Part shown: positions 7,158 through 15,669 of the stretch, piece by piece
Position numbering within the stretch: the first letter of the stretch is position 1
Layout of the letters: the number at the start of each line of letters is the position of its first letter
From: CAIUPE01 sp046091665
GTDB taxonomy: Bacteria; Pseudomonadota; Alphaproteobacteria; Rhizobiales; Beijerinckiaceae
NCBI GenBank assembly: GCA_046091665.1
Contig: JBJTCD010000015.1
Coordinates: 1-27,436 of the forward strand
Direction: 5' to 3'
Length of the DNA stretch: 27,436 nt
Program-made: the position numbers and the translations under genes
Notes under the pieces: model-generated
What the model was told of the DNA's origin: nothing
The model's input: only the letters and a program-made list of their open reading frames with translations
Databases searched by the model: none

Positions 7158-7678
7158 ACCCCTCTATTGATCCTTCAACATTTCGTCAGGCGATGCGTCG
7201 GCTTGCCGGCGGTGTGAGCGTTATTACCGTGGGATCAGGCGCGGATCGCACCGGCTTTACCGCAACTTCGGTCACTTCGTTTTCAGCTGAGCCGCCACGG
7301 CTTTTGGTCTGCGTTAATCGCGAAGCCTCTGCGTGGTCAACGCTCACGGATTATCGAAGCTTCGGCGTCAATCTTTTGGACGCCGAGCAGCAGGATTTGG
7401 CAGATCGCTTTTCCGGTCGCACAGGGGAGCGGGGTTCAGCGCGTTTCTTCGGCGCGCGATGGAAGACTTTGGTCACCGGCGCACCGCTTCTTGACGGCGC
7501 CTTGGCGGCCATTGATTGCACGGTCGAGGAAGTGATCGAGCGGCAATCTCACGCGATCGTGATCGGTCGCATCGAGGCCGTGGATCTCGGCCGATGGTCC
7601 GATCCGCTCCTTTATTGGTCAGGCGTTTACCGCACGATCCGCGATCTCGAAGCCGTCCCCTTTTCCGCGGTGGGGTGA
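7154..7678 (+). CDS. HpaC/DIM6-type flavin reductase, partner of SsuD
   Basis: 174 residues of the flavin-reductase-like, FMN-binding split-barrel family: FRQAMRRLAGGVSVITVGSG, GFTATSVTSFSAEPPRLLVCVN, FGVNLLDAEQQDLADRFSG, and the C-terminal PLLYWSGVYRTI. Such proteins reduce FMN with NAD(P)H and hand FMNH2 to a monooxygenase. This is not the flavodoxin-fold SsuE of E. coli, so it is a non-homologous substitute for that job. ATG overlaps the ssuB stop (ATGA), with GAGGAG about nine bases upstream, so it is translationally coupled within the operon. Position and family together make SsuD the likely client. Confidence 0.92.
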   Translation: MNPSIDPSTFRQAMRRLAGGVSVITVGSGADRTGFTATSVTSFSAEPPRLLVCVNREASAWSTLTDYRSFGVNLLDAEQQDLADRFSGRTGERGSARFFGARWKTLVTGAPLLDGALAAIDCTVEEVIERQSHAIVIGRIEAVDLGRWSDPLLYWSGVYRTIRDLEAVPFSAVG

Positions 7679-7691
7679 CCTGATAGGCCTA

Positions 7692-7712
7692 TCTGCACAA
7701 GATCTGTGCAGA
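7692..7712 (+). repeat. small hairpin before the MFS gene
   Basis: TCTGCACA (7692-7699) and TGTGCAGA (7705-7712) form an 8-bp perfect stem with a 5-base loop, in the 44-base gap between the flavin reductase and the MFS gene, just upstream of its ribosome site (GAGGGG, 7711-7716, partly inside the stem). It could modulate translation of the transporter or act as a dyad operator; no T-run follows. Confidence 0.5.
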
Positions 7713-7722
7713 GGGGTAGACC

Positions 7723-8976
7723 ATGGCAAGCCGGTGGGATGCAGGCGACGGGATTGAAACCCCTTACTCCTGGCTGCGATTGATTATCGCTATACTCGTC
7801 GGCACGATTGGTGGCGTGGGCATGTGGTCCGTTGTCGTCGCGCTTCCGGCCGTGCAAGCCGAATTTGGCACGGGCCGCGGCAATGCCTCGCTTCCTTATA
7901 CGCTTGTGATGCTTGGAGTCGCAGCGGGTGGAATTGTCATGGGCCGCCTCAGTGATAAACGCGGTATCACCATTCCGCTGATCATTGGTGCGCTCGCGCT
8001 GGGCGTGGGTTATGCGCTTGCTGCTTTTTCTCCGAATATCTGGGTGTTCATCATTATTCATGGCGTGTTGATTGGCGCTTTGGGAAGTTCAGCGTCGTTC
8101 GGCCCTTTGATGTCGGATACATCACTTTATTTTTCAAAACATCGCGGGCTTGCGGTAGCGCTCTGTGCTTGCGGAAGTTACTTTGCCGGTGCTGTGTGGC
8201 CAAAAGTTGTTCAATATGGAATTGATCACATTGGCTGGCGTCAAACTCATTTATGGATCGGACTCTTTTGTGTTGTGAGTTTGATTCCGCTTGCGCTTTT
8301 GATGCGTCGCCGCGCGCCCGCGCAAAAACCACAAACGGGTTCGGCGACTCTCTCGCGTGCAAAAGGCGGCCTTGGTTTATCGCCCGGAGTGATGCAGCTT
8401 TTGCTCGGGATTGCCGGTTTGGGCTGTTGCATCGCCATGGCGATGCCGCAAGTGCATCTTGTCGCTTATTGTGGTGATCTCGGATATGGTGCCGCACGCG
8501 GTGCCGACATGCTTTCAATGATGCTCGGGCTTGGTGTGATCAGCCGCATAGCGGGCGGCTTTGTCTCTGATCGGTTTGGCAGTATCTTTGCGCTTGTGTT
8601 GGGCTCTGCGATGCAAGGTTTAGCCTTAACTCTGTTTCTCTTTTTTGACTCGCTTACATCACTCTATTTGATCTCAGCTTTGTTTGGTTTGTTTCAAGGC
8701 GGCATTGTGCCGAATTACGCGGTGATCGTGCGTGATTATTTTCCGGCGGAAGAAGCAGGCCGTCGCGTGGGCCTTGTGTTGATGGCCACCCTTGTCGGCA
8801 TGGCCGCAGGCGGCTGGATGTCCGGCGCGATTTTCGATCTTACCGGCTCTTATGCCATGGCCTTTTTGAACGGGCTAATCTTCAACCTCGTTAATCTTGT
8901 CATTGTGGTGATGCTTTTGACGCGCAGCGGCGGTGTTTTGGCTGTTTATCACCAACGCAATATGAAGCCCGCTTAA
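7723..8976 (+). CDS. MFS transporter (monocarboxylate/oxalate-formate antiporter-like)
   Basis: 417 residues with about twelve hydrophobic helices in two halves separated by a basic loop (MRRRAPAQKPQTGSATLSRA). The inter-helix 2-3 motif is GRLSDKRGI, repeated in the second half as GFVSDRFGS. The N-terminal part (GVGMWSVVVALPAVQAEFG) and the second half resemble MFS carriers for small organic anions. GAGGGG precedes the ATG. It is co-oriented with the ssu genes and only 44 bases beyond the flavin reductase. It might import an organosulfonate or export/import the acid left after desulfonation; the substrate is inference. Confidence 0.88.
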   Translation: MASRWDAGDGIETPYSWLRLIIAILVGTIGGVGMWSVVVALPAVQAEFGTGRGNASLPYTLVMLGVAAGGIVMGRLSDKRGITIPLIIGALALGVGYALAAFSPNIWVFIIIHGVLIGALGSSASFGPLMSDTSLYFSKHRGLAVALCACGSYFAGAVWPKVVQYGIDHIGWRQTHLWIGLFCVVSLIPLALLMRRRAPAQKPQTGSATLSRAKGGLGLSPGVMQLLLGIAGLGCCIAMAMPQVHLVAYCGDLGYGAARGADMLSMMLGLGVISRIAGGFVSDRFGSIFALVLGSAMQGLALTLFLFFDSLTSLYLISALFGLFQGGIVPNYAVIVRDYFPAEEAGRRVGLVLMATLVGMAAGGWMSGAIFDLTGSYAMAFLNGLIFNLVNLVIVVMLLTRSGGVLAVYHQRNMKPA

Positions 8977-8992
8977 GTTCAGGCGCTCGCTC

Positions 8993-10960
8993 ATGGCTTT
9001 GGAAAAGCTCTTCTCGCCTTATAAAATTCGCGGCGTAACGATTCCCAACCGCATCGTTTCCACGGGCCATGACACGGTGATGGCGCATGATGGTCATGTG
9101 ACGAATCGTTTGATCGTTTATCATGAAGCACGAGCGAAAGGCGGCGCGGGTCTCATCATTGTGCAAGTCGCGGGTGTGCATGAAACCGCGCGTTATACGT
9201 CCCATATGCTGATGGCGGATGATAATACCTGTATCGAAGGGTATCGCGCGCTCGCTCAAAAAATTCACGCGCAAGGCACCAAGATTTTTGGTCAATTATT
9301 TCATCCCGGTCGCGAGATTATGGAGACGGATGATGGCACCGCCCCTGTGGCCTATGCGCCTTCGGCCGTTCCAAATTCGCGCTTTGGGGTTATGCCCGCG
9401 CCGCTTGATGTCACGATGATCAATGAAATCATTGAAGGCTATGCCGCCTCCGCCCATCGTCTGAAACAAGCGGGGCTTGATGGGTGCGAAATTGTTGCAA
9501 GCCATGGATATCTGCCGGCGCAGTTTTTAAACCCCGCAATCAATCAGCGCGAAGATGAGTATGGCGGTGCGCTTGAAAACCGGATGCGCTTCATCAAAGA
9601 GATTGCAACAGCCGTGCGTATGCTTGTGGGTGAGGATTTTGTTGTAGGCTTACGCCTCTCAGGTGATGAACGTGATGCCGAGGCGATCGATCAAAATGAA
9701 GTCATCGCTGTCTGTGCGGCACTAGATCAATCAAATGCCTATGATTATTACCACGTGATTGCGGGGACATCGGCGTCGCTTCAAGGTGCCATTCATATCG
9801 TGCCGCCGATGTATTATGAGACCGCCTATGTTGCGCCTTTTGCTTCGAAGGTAAAAGCGCGCGTGAAAGCGCCCGTGATGGTGACGGGCCGCATCAATCA
9901 ACCGCAAATCGCCGAGCAAATTTTGAGCGAAGGTCGCGCCGATTTTTGCGGCATGACGCGCGCTTTGATCGCGGATCCCGAAATGCCGAACAAAGCGCGC
10001 GGCAATCGTCTCGATGATATCCGCGCTTGCATCGCGTGTAATCAAGCCTGTATCGGGCATTTCCATAAGGGCTATCCGATCTCGTGCATTCAATATCCGG
10101 AGACGGGGCGTGAACTCACTTTGGCCGCAGGCAAAACGCCAACAAAACATAAAAAGAAAATTTTGATCGCGGGCGGTGGACCCGCAGGCATGAAAGCGGC
10201 CTCAGTCTTGGCCGCTCGCGGACATCATGTCACTTTGTACGAGGCTTCATCACAACTTGGTGGACAAGCACTGCTCGCGCAAATGCTTCCGGGCCGTGCA
10301 GAGTTTGGCGGCATCATCACCAATCTCGCGCGCGAGATGGAGATAGGAGGTGTTGATGTGCGCCGCTCAACACAAGTGACTCGTGCACTCATTGAACAAG
10401 AAAAACCTGACGCGGTCATCATCGCCACGGGCGCGACGGCGCGGCGTCCTGATTTCGAGGGATCTGACAGTGCGCATTGTGTCACCGCCTGGCAAGTGCT
10501 GAAAGGTGAAGTGAATATTGGCGGTCGCGTTGTGATCGCCGAATGGAGAGGTGATTGGATCGGCATGGGGGTGGCCGAAAAACTGGCTCGTGAAGGGCGT
10601 AAAGTGACGCTTGCCACCGAAATGCCTATGGCAGGACAAGCGCTACCATTCTATGTTCGTGATGAAATGGTTGCGCGTCTTCATCGCTTGGGCGTTGAGA
10701 TCATGCCTTACGCACGTCTTTACGGCGCAGACGATGAATCGATCTATTTTCATCATGCGAGTTCAGGCGAAGCAATCATGATCGAAGGTGTTGAGACGCT
10801 TGTGCTCTCTCAAGGCCATAGCAGCGTAAACACGCTTAAAGAGGAGTTGAACGATATCAATGTTACCATTCACATGATCGGTGATGCGCTGACACCTCGC
10901 ACGGCAGAAGAAGCCGTGCTTGATGGCTTGAAACTCGCCGTGAGTGATTTTTATTCGTGA
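8993..10960 (+). CDS. old-yellow-enzyme-type NADH:flavin oxidoreductase with 4Fe-4S and FAD domains
   Basis: 655 residues in the three-part layout of 2,4-dienoyl-CoA reductase (FadH) and N-methylproline/trimethylamine-type demethylating flavoenzymes. An N-terminal FMN TIM barrel covers about 1-340 (LFSPYKIRGVTIPNRIVSTG; ASHGYLPAQFLNPAINQRED; YGGALENRMRF). The cluster motif C346-x2-C349-x3-C353-x11-C365 follows. A C-terminal FAD/NAD-binding half has ILIAGGGPAGMKAASVLAAR and VIIATGATARRPD. It begins 16 bases after the MFS stop, so it is probably the last gene of the ssu transcript. The reaction is unknown: candidates are an enoyl reduction or an oxidative N- or C-demethylation of the desulfonated product. 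Confidence 0.9.
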   Translation: MALEKLFSPYKIRGVTIPNRIVSTGHDTVMAHDGHVTNRLIVYHEARAKGGAGLIIVQVAGVHETARYTSHMLMADDNTCIEGYRALAQKIHAQGTKIFGQLFHPGREIMETDDGTAPVAYAPSAVPNSRFGVMPAPLDVTMINEIIEGYAASAHRLKQAGLDGCEIVASHGYLPAQFLNPAINQREDEYGGALENRMRFIKEIATAVRMLVGEDFVVGLRLSGDERDAEAIDQNEVIAVCAALDQSNAYDYYHVIAGTSASLQGAIHIVPPMYYETAYVAPFASKVKARVKAPVMVTGRINQPQIAEQILSEGRADFCGMTRALIADPEMPNKARGNRLDDIRACIACNQACIGHFHKGYPISCIQYPETGRELTLAAGKTPTKHKKKILIAGGGPAGMKAASVLAARGHHVTLYEASSQLGGQALLAQMLPGRAEFGGIITNLAREMEIGGVDVRRSTQVTRALIEQEKPDAVIIATGATARRPDFEGSDSAHCVTAWQVLKGEVNIGGRVVIAEWRGDWIGMGVAEKLAREGRKVTLATEMPMAGQALPFYVRDEMVARLHRLGVEIMPYARLYGADDESIYFHHASSGEAIMIEGVETLVLSQGHSSVNTLKEELNDINVTIHMIGDALTPRTAEEAVLDGLKLAVSDFYS

Positions 10961-10968
10961 AGCAATTT

Positions 10969-11892
10969 TTATGCCCGCGGATTGCCGTAAAACAATGTAA
11001 CGACATGCTCGCCTTCCGCAAAAAAGAGCCAGCGTTCGGCCCATGCGGCGAGTAAAGAGGTGAGAGCGGCGAGGGGGGCGAGCGCCGGAAGTGCGCCCGC
11101 AAAAGCAGAAGACAATGATGCGATGATGAGAAGCGCCAGCACGATGCGGCGCAGTTTTTCCGCATGGCGTCGCGCCACCACAAAGCCCATTTCACGTTGC
11201 ACGAAATTTTTCGTCGTGTGTGGCGTTTCCCATTGACGCACACCCTCACCAAGACCGGTTGCTGCCGCCATCGTGCGATCACGCGGTGCGCGGTCAATCG
11301 CGCGCCAATAAAGCACTTTCATCAATCCGGCCAAGAGCAGAGCGATCATCGCGAAGGGGCTTAAGAGTCCGGCGTGAAAGTTAAAGAGTGAGAGAAGAGT
11401 AAGCGCTAGTGATGCGCCAGTTGCAAGCGCGAAAATCAAATAGACGGGAACCGTGAGCGGCTGGTTCCACGCGCGAATGGTTGTGAGAGACGCATAGATT
11501 TTTCCTGTCGTGAATACCGTGATCATCGCCATCAAAGCGGTGATGAAGCCTAAGGGCGCGATCAAATCCTCATTCGTGTAAAGACCAGAAACGACAAGGC
11601 CAAAAAGCAATGCGGGTGGATAAGTGAGAATTGCGGCAACACCTTCGCGCGAGAGCCATGAGGTGCGCCATTGCGACAAAGCACGCCAAGCGCGTTCAGG
11701 ATGACCGAGATGAAAGGTAGAAGAGAGAAGACCGGCGGTGATCAAAACAAGTGCGAGCGCAATCGTGACAAGCGCAAAGATCATGGGCAAGGGTGCTCCT
11801 GTGAGCGCGCCGATCATACCGATAAGCGCGAGAAGCCCATAGCCCGCACCCGACGCTGTTGTGAAAAAGATAACTGAATAGGCAGGATTCAT
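10969..11892 (-). CDS. soeC: sulfite dehydrogenase membrane anchor subunit (DmsC/NrfD-like)
   Basis: 307 residues with about eight hydrophobic helices, the DmsC-type quinone-interacting anchor. The opening NPAYSVIFFTTASGAGYGLL and STFHLGHPERAWRALSQWRT are close to SoeC. It begins directly at the soeB stop (TAA then ATG, no gap), so it is translationally coupled. It would pass electrons from SoeB to the quinone pool in the cytoplasmic membrane. Its stop is only eight bases from the stop of the convergent OYE-type gene. Assignment as SoeC rather than DMSO reductase DmsC rests on the SoeA partner. Confidence 0.88.
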   Translation of the reverse strand: MNPAYSVIFFTTASGAGYGLLALIGMIGALTGAPLPMIFALVTIALALVLITAGLLSSTFHLGHPERAWRALSQWRTSWLSREGVAAILTYPPALLFGLVVSGLYTNEDLIAPLGFITALMAMITVFTTGKIYASLTTIRAWNQPLTVPVYLIFALATGASLALTLLSLFNFHAGLLSPFAMIALLLAGLMKVLYWRAIDRAPRDRTMAAATGLGEGVRQWETPHTTKNFVQREMGFVVARRHAEKLRRIVLALLIIASLSSAFAGALPALAPLAALTSLLAAWAERWLFFAEGEHVVTLFYGNPRA

Positions 11893-12651
11893 TTAATGCG
11901 ACCCTGCTTTTCCGGATAGCAATGAATCAGCCAAGGCAAAGAGGCGATCCATCATAGACCCATCACTTTTCGGCAAGGCCTCGCGACCTTCTTCAACCTG
12001 ATCACGTCTTTTGCGGGGAGGGAGATATTTGTTCGTGGGCTTGTAACCCATCTCCGGCAGGAGATCGAAGCCGCCGCGCTCTTTCACAAGTTTCGAGACA
12101 TCGGAATTCGGATCGCCCAAATCTCCATAATGGCGCGCGCTTGTTGGGCAGGCGCGTACGCATGCAGGAATGCGATCTTCTTCCGCAAAATTTTCATTAT
12201 AGATGCGATCAACGCATAGCGTGCATTTGCGCATCACGCCTTCTTTGACATCATATTCACGTGCGCCATAGGGGCAGGCCCATGAACAGAGTTTACAGCC
12301 GATGCAAGTGTCAGGATTGACAAGCACGATGCCGTCTTCCGCACGTTTGTAGGAAGCGCCTGTTGGACAGACGGTGACACAAGCCGGTGTTTCACAGTGA
12401 AGGCATGAGCGCGGGAAATGGACGATGCGACTGTCTTCGCGCGCTTCATCGAGCACTTCATAGCCATGAATACGGTTAAGCCATGGCCCATGAGGGTCTT
12501 TGCCACGCGGGTCTTCATCTTCGAGTGGAGCGGAGTAGCCTTGCGCATTCCATTCTTTGCATGAGGTCGCGCAGGCTTGACAGCCGACACATGTGTCGAG
12601 ATCGATCACAAGGCCGAGCTTTTTCTCGGTTGTTTGCGGGAGCATGGTCAT
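11893..12651 (-). CDS. soeB: sulfite dehydrogenase iron-sulfur subunit, four 4Fe-4S clusters
   Basis: 252 residues. The four cysteine groups expected of a DmsB-type electron-transfer subunit are all present: DTCVGCQACATSCKEW; PRSCLHCETPACVTVCPTGA; DTCIGCKLCSWACPYGARE; and KCTLCVDRI with ACVRACPTSARHYGD. No signal peptide is seen. Start is the ATG at 12651, overlapping the soeA stop (ATGA); a second Met two codons on is possible. It carries electrons from the SoeA molybdenum centre to SoeC. Confidence 0.93.
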   Translation of the reverse strand: MTMLPQTTEKKLGLVIDLDTCVGCQACATSCKEWNAQGYSAPLEDEDPRGKDPHGPWLNRIHGYEVLDEAREDSRIVHFPRSCLHCETPACVTVCPTGASYKRAEDGIVLVNPDTCIGCKLCSWACPYGAREYDVKEGVMRKCTLCVDRIYNENFAEEDRIPACVRACPTSARHYGDLGDPNSDVSKLVKERGGFDLLPEMGYKPTNKYLPPRKRRDQVEEGREALPKSDGSMMDRLFALADSLLSGKAGSH

Positions 12652-15461
12652 TGTACCGCTCGCAGAGAGTTAAGTTCGGGAAATTGCGGCGCGCTTAATC
12701 CGTTCACCTCTGTCGCTTTTTCAAGCCGCACACGCAAATCATACCATGCCGCTTGTCCCGTAACAGGATCACTGTTTGAAAAGCGATAGCCGCCTTCGCG
12801 CTCAGGCAAAAGTTCTGAAATCAAATGATTGAGCAAGAAGCCTTGCTTTGATTCCGGCGCGTTTTTTTCAAGGCCCCATGTGCCCGATCGTTTACCGATT
12901 GCGTTCCATGTCCAGACCGTATCGGGGTTTACACCATTCATCAGTTTTGCTTGCGCACGGATTTGCCCGTGATGCGAGGTGAGCGTCACCCAATCTCCAT
13001 CTTTGATGCCAAGCGTTTCTGCGCGTTGATGCGCGATGTAAAGCCAATTGCGTCCCAAAATTTGGCGAAGCCACTGATTTTGCGAGCCCCATGCATGATA
13101 CATTGCCATTGGTCTTTGGGTAACCGCATGCATCGGAAATTCAGTCTCATCAATCATCTCGCCTTCAAAAGGCGGATACCAATTCGGCACAGGATCAAAG
13201 GCTTCGATCAAACGCTTGCGATGGCTATCTGGTGGTTGAACGGCGCCATGGCCTTCAGCAGCGAGTTTGAATTTTTGTAAAGGTTCGCAATAAAGTTGAT
13301 GAATGATCGCGTTGGGTGCCCCGATCAAACCAAAGCCCGTTGCGAAATCGAGATAGCTCTTATTCACATGTTTGAAATATTTCTGCTCGGGCGTAAGCTC
13401 GTGAAAAAAGTGACAACCATTCTCGATATAGCGTTTTAATTGATCCGGATTGGGCGCGCCTTTACCTGAAAGCGTTCCATCAACACCGCGATAGCCGGCA
13501 AGCGGACCAATGCCCGGCGCGCGTTCATGATTGACGATATAATCTTCATAACCGCCGGGATAGCGTGGCTTTCCTTCTGCTGTCGTCATGCCCGGCAAGC
13601 CCAACCGCGCACCGAGATCCAGCAACACGGTTTGAAACGGCCTCACATCACGATCCGGCGTAACAACCGGTTGACGAATGGAGTCCGCAGGGCCATCCGC
13701 TTCTGAAATCGGACGATCAAGCAGCGAGATACAATCCCATCTTTCGAGATAGGTTGTGTCAGGCAAAATCAAATCGGCGTAATGCACCATCTCCGAGGCA
13801 TAAGCATCCGAATAGATGATTTTCGGAATGACATAGTCACCCGTTGTTTCATCTTTCATGGTCAAATATTTCATAGTATCCGGCACATTCATCGCCGAAT
13901 TCCAACTCATATTCGCCATATACATGAAGAGCACATCAATGCCGTAGGGATCCTTTTTGGCGGCATTGGTGATGACCATATGCATCATGCCATGCGCGGC
14001 CAAAGGCGCGTCCCATGAATAGGCTTTGTCGATGCGTTGTGGCGTACCGTTTTCGTCAATCAGTAAATCATCAGGCGAAGTCACAAAGCCGAGCGGTGGG
14101 CCGGGAAGAGGTTCATTCGGAAAAACTTGCCCCGGTTTACCTGTCGGTTTGATCGCAGGCGGAATCGGACGCGGATAGGGCGCTTTGTAGCGAAAGCCGC
14201 CGGGCGCATCGATGGTGCCGAGAAGAATCTGTAAAAGATGAATCGCGCGGCAGGTTTGAAATCCGTTTGCATGCGCCGAGATGCCACGCATCGCATGCAT
14301 CGAAACAGGACGGCCCACCATGGTCTTATGAGTGCGACCATAGTGATCCGTCCATGGCACATCGAGTTCCACTTTTTCGTGAAACGCATGATGCGCAAGT
14401 TCGGCCGCAATGCGCTTGATGGTTTTTGCCGTTACTCCACAGCGTTCTTCAACGGCTTCCGGAGACCATGATTGATCAAGATAACGCTCGGCAATGAGAT
14501 GAAGCGATGTTGCCGCTTTGGTGCCGTCGGGCAACACATAGCGCCCCATAAGGCTACGCGCTTCAATTACATCGGCGCTTGAAGCGGGTGCTTTCTTCAC
14601 ACCGTCCCATACAAGCGGTTGACCATCTTCACCACGCAAAAATAATCCATGATCCGCGTGGTCCGGATTATGACGCACAAGCCATGCAGCATTGGTGAAA
14701 TCACGCAGAGAGGGCGCATCAATTTCACCCGCCGCAAGCAATTCATGAATGAGCGCGCCAACAAATAATCCGTCGGTGCCGGGGCGAATGCCAATCCATT
14801 CATCAGCAACCGCGGAATAACCCGTCTTGATCGGATTGATGGAAACGAATTTCGCGCCGCGTTTTTTGAGTTTGCCGATGCCCGCTTTGATCGGGTTTGA
14901 GCCATGATCTTCAGCCACACCAAAGAGCATGAAATATTTCGTGTGTTCCCAATCGGGTTCACCAAATTCCCAAAACGCACCGCCGAATGTATAGAGCCCC
15001 GCAGCCGCCATATTCACAGAACAGAAGCCACCATGCGCGGCATAATTCGGTGTGCCGAATTGCGTCGCCCACCATCCCGTCAAGCCTTGGCTTTGATCGC
15101 GACCGGTGAAGAAAGCAAGTTTCTTCGGATCAGTCTTGCGCACATCGGAGAGCCATTTTGTGGCAAGGCTTAAGGCTTCGTCCCATTCAATCTCTTTGAA
15201 TTCACCAGCACCACGTTCACCCACGCGCAAGAGTGGTTTTGAAAGACGCGAGGGCGAAGTGTGTTGCTTGATGCCAGCAGCACCTTTGCCGCAGATCACA
15301 CCTTTATTCACGGGATGATCGCGATTGCCTTCGATATAGGTGATCGAACCGTCTTTGAGATAGACTTTGATGCCACAGCGACAGGCGCACATATAACATG
15401 TGGTCGTCTTGGTCTCGTCCCATGTCTTGGGCGAGCGCTCGAGCACCGGCGCGGATGTCAT
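12648..15461 (-). CDS. soeA: sulfite dehydrogenase (quinone), molybdopterin catalytic subunit
   Basis: 937 residues of the DMSO-reductase superfamily (bis-MGD molybdenum enzymes). The N-terminal cluster motif is C22-x2-C25-x3-C29-x27-C57 (TCYMCACRCGIKV ... GVICGKG). AAHGGFCSVNMAAAG places Cys147 as the likely molybdenum ligand. There is no Tat signal, so the enzyme should face the cytoplasm, as known for SoeA and unlike periplasmic PhsA/PsrA or DmsA. Segments such as FFTGRDQSQGLTGWWATQFG and FMLFGVAEDHGSNPIKAGIG fit alphaproteobacterial SoeA. It oxidises sulfite to sulfate. Upstream is AAGGGGA about ten bases before the ATG. Neighbouring SsuD generates cytoplasmic sulfite, which supports the assignment. 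A polysulfide/thiosulfate reductase remains the main alternative. Confidence 0.9.
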   Translation of the reverse strand: MTSAPVLERSPKTWDETKTTTCYMCACRCGIKVYLKDGSITYIEGNRDHPVNKGVICGKGAAGIKQHTSPSRLSKPLLRVGERGAGEFKEIEWDEALSLATKWLSDVRKTDPKKLAFFTGRDQSQGLTGWWATQFGTPNYAAHGGFCSVNMAAAGLYTFGGAFWEFGEPDWEHTKYFMLFGVAEDHGSNPIKAGIGKLKKRGAKFVSINPIKTGYSAVADEWIGIRPGTDGLFVGALIHELLAAGEIDAPSLRDFTNAAWLVRHNPDHADHGLFLRGEDGQPLVWDGVKKAPASSADVIEARSLMGRYVLPDGTKAATSLHLIAERYLDQSWSPEAVEERCGVTAKTIKRIAAELAHHAFHEKVELDVPWTDHYGRTHKTMVGRPVSMHAMRGISAHANGFQTCRAIHLLQILLGTIDAPGGFRYKAPYPRPIPPAIKPTGKPGQVFPNEPLPGPPLGFVTSPDDLLIDENGTPQRIDKAYSWDAPLAAHGMMHMVITNAAKKDPYGIDVLFMYMANMSWNSAMNVPDTMKYLTMKDETTGDYVIPKIIYSDAYASEMVHYADLILPDTTYLERWDCISLLDRPISEADGPADSIRQPVVTPDRDVRPFQTVLLDLGARLGLPGMTTAEGKPRYPGGYEDYIVNHERAPGIGPLAGYRGVDGTLSGKGAPNPDQLKRYIENGCHFFHELTPEQKYFKHVNKSYLDFATGFGLIGAPNAIIHQLYCEPLQKFKLAAEGHGAVQPPDSHRKRLIEAFDPVPNWYPPFEGEMIDETEFPMHAVTQRPMAMYHAWGSQNQWLRQILGRNWLYIAHQRAETLGIKDGDWVTLTSHHGQIRAQAKLMNGVNPDTVWTWNAIGKRSGTWGLEKNAPESKQGFLLNHLISELLPEREGGYRFSNSDPVTGQAAWYDLRVRLEKATEVNGLSAPQFPELNSLRAVQ

Positions 15462-15669
15462 CGTCTCGAAGTCCCCTTTTATCGTCCGAATCCATGATCG
15501 GCCGTTTTTTATCTTATCGCATGGCCAAAGCGGGGTCGCATGGTGCCAAAAAACCGTGCCTCCTTGGGACAGATGCCGCCAGCGGGCAGCGGTTAAGCGA
15601 AAACCGGTCTTTTCTTTGCCATTTATCAGCTTCAGAATTGTCCGAACTCAATTGTGGCGGGAGACAATC
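15462..15669. promoter_or_regulatory. divergent promoter region between soeA and the UPF0173 gene
   Basis: 208 bases without a substantial gene; both flanking genes must start transcription here. On the minus strand a strong Shine-Dalgarno AAGGAGG (15559-15565) sits about 98 bases upstream of soeA. Nine bases after it a TTG opens an 11-codon frame (15549 to 15514; APCDPALAMR after the start). No convincing -35/-10 pair was found on either strand. Confidence 0.4.

Noticed and set aside
10969..15461. Assignment of the molybdoenzyme cluster as DMSO reductase dmsABC
   Set aside because: SoeA lacks a Tat signal, has a Cys rather than Ser at the predicted Mo-ligand position, and sits beside sulfite-producing genes.
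13782..15497. Several plus-strand ORFs antisense to soeA
   Set aside because: They have low-complexity His/Arg-rich translations typical of opposite-strand frames of a real gene.
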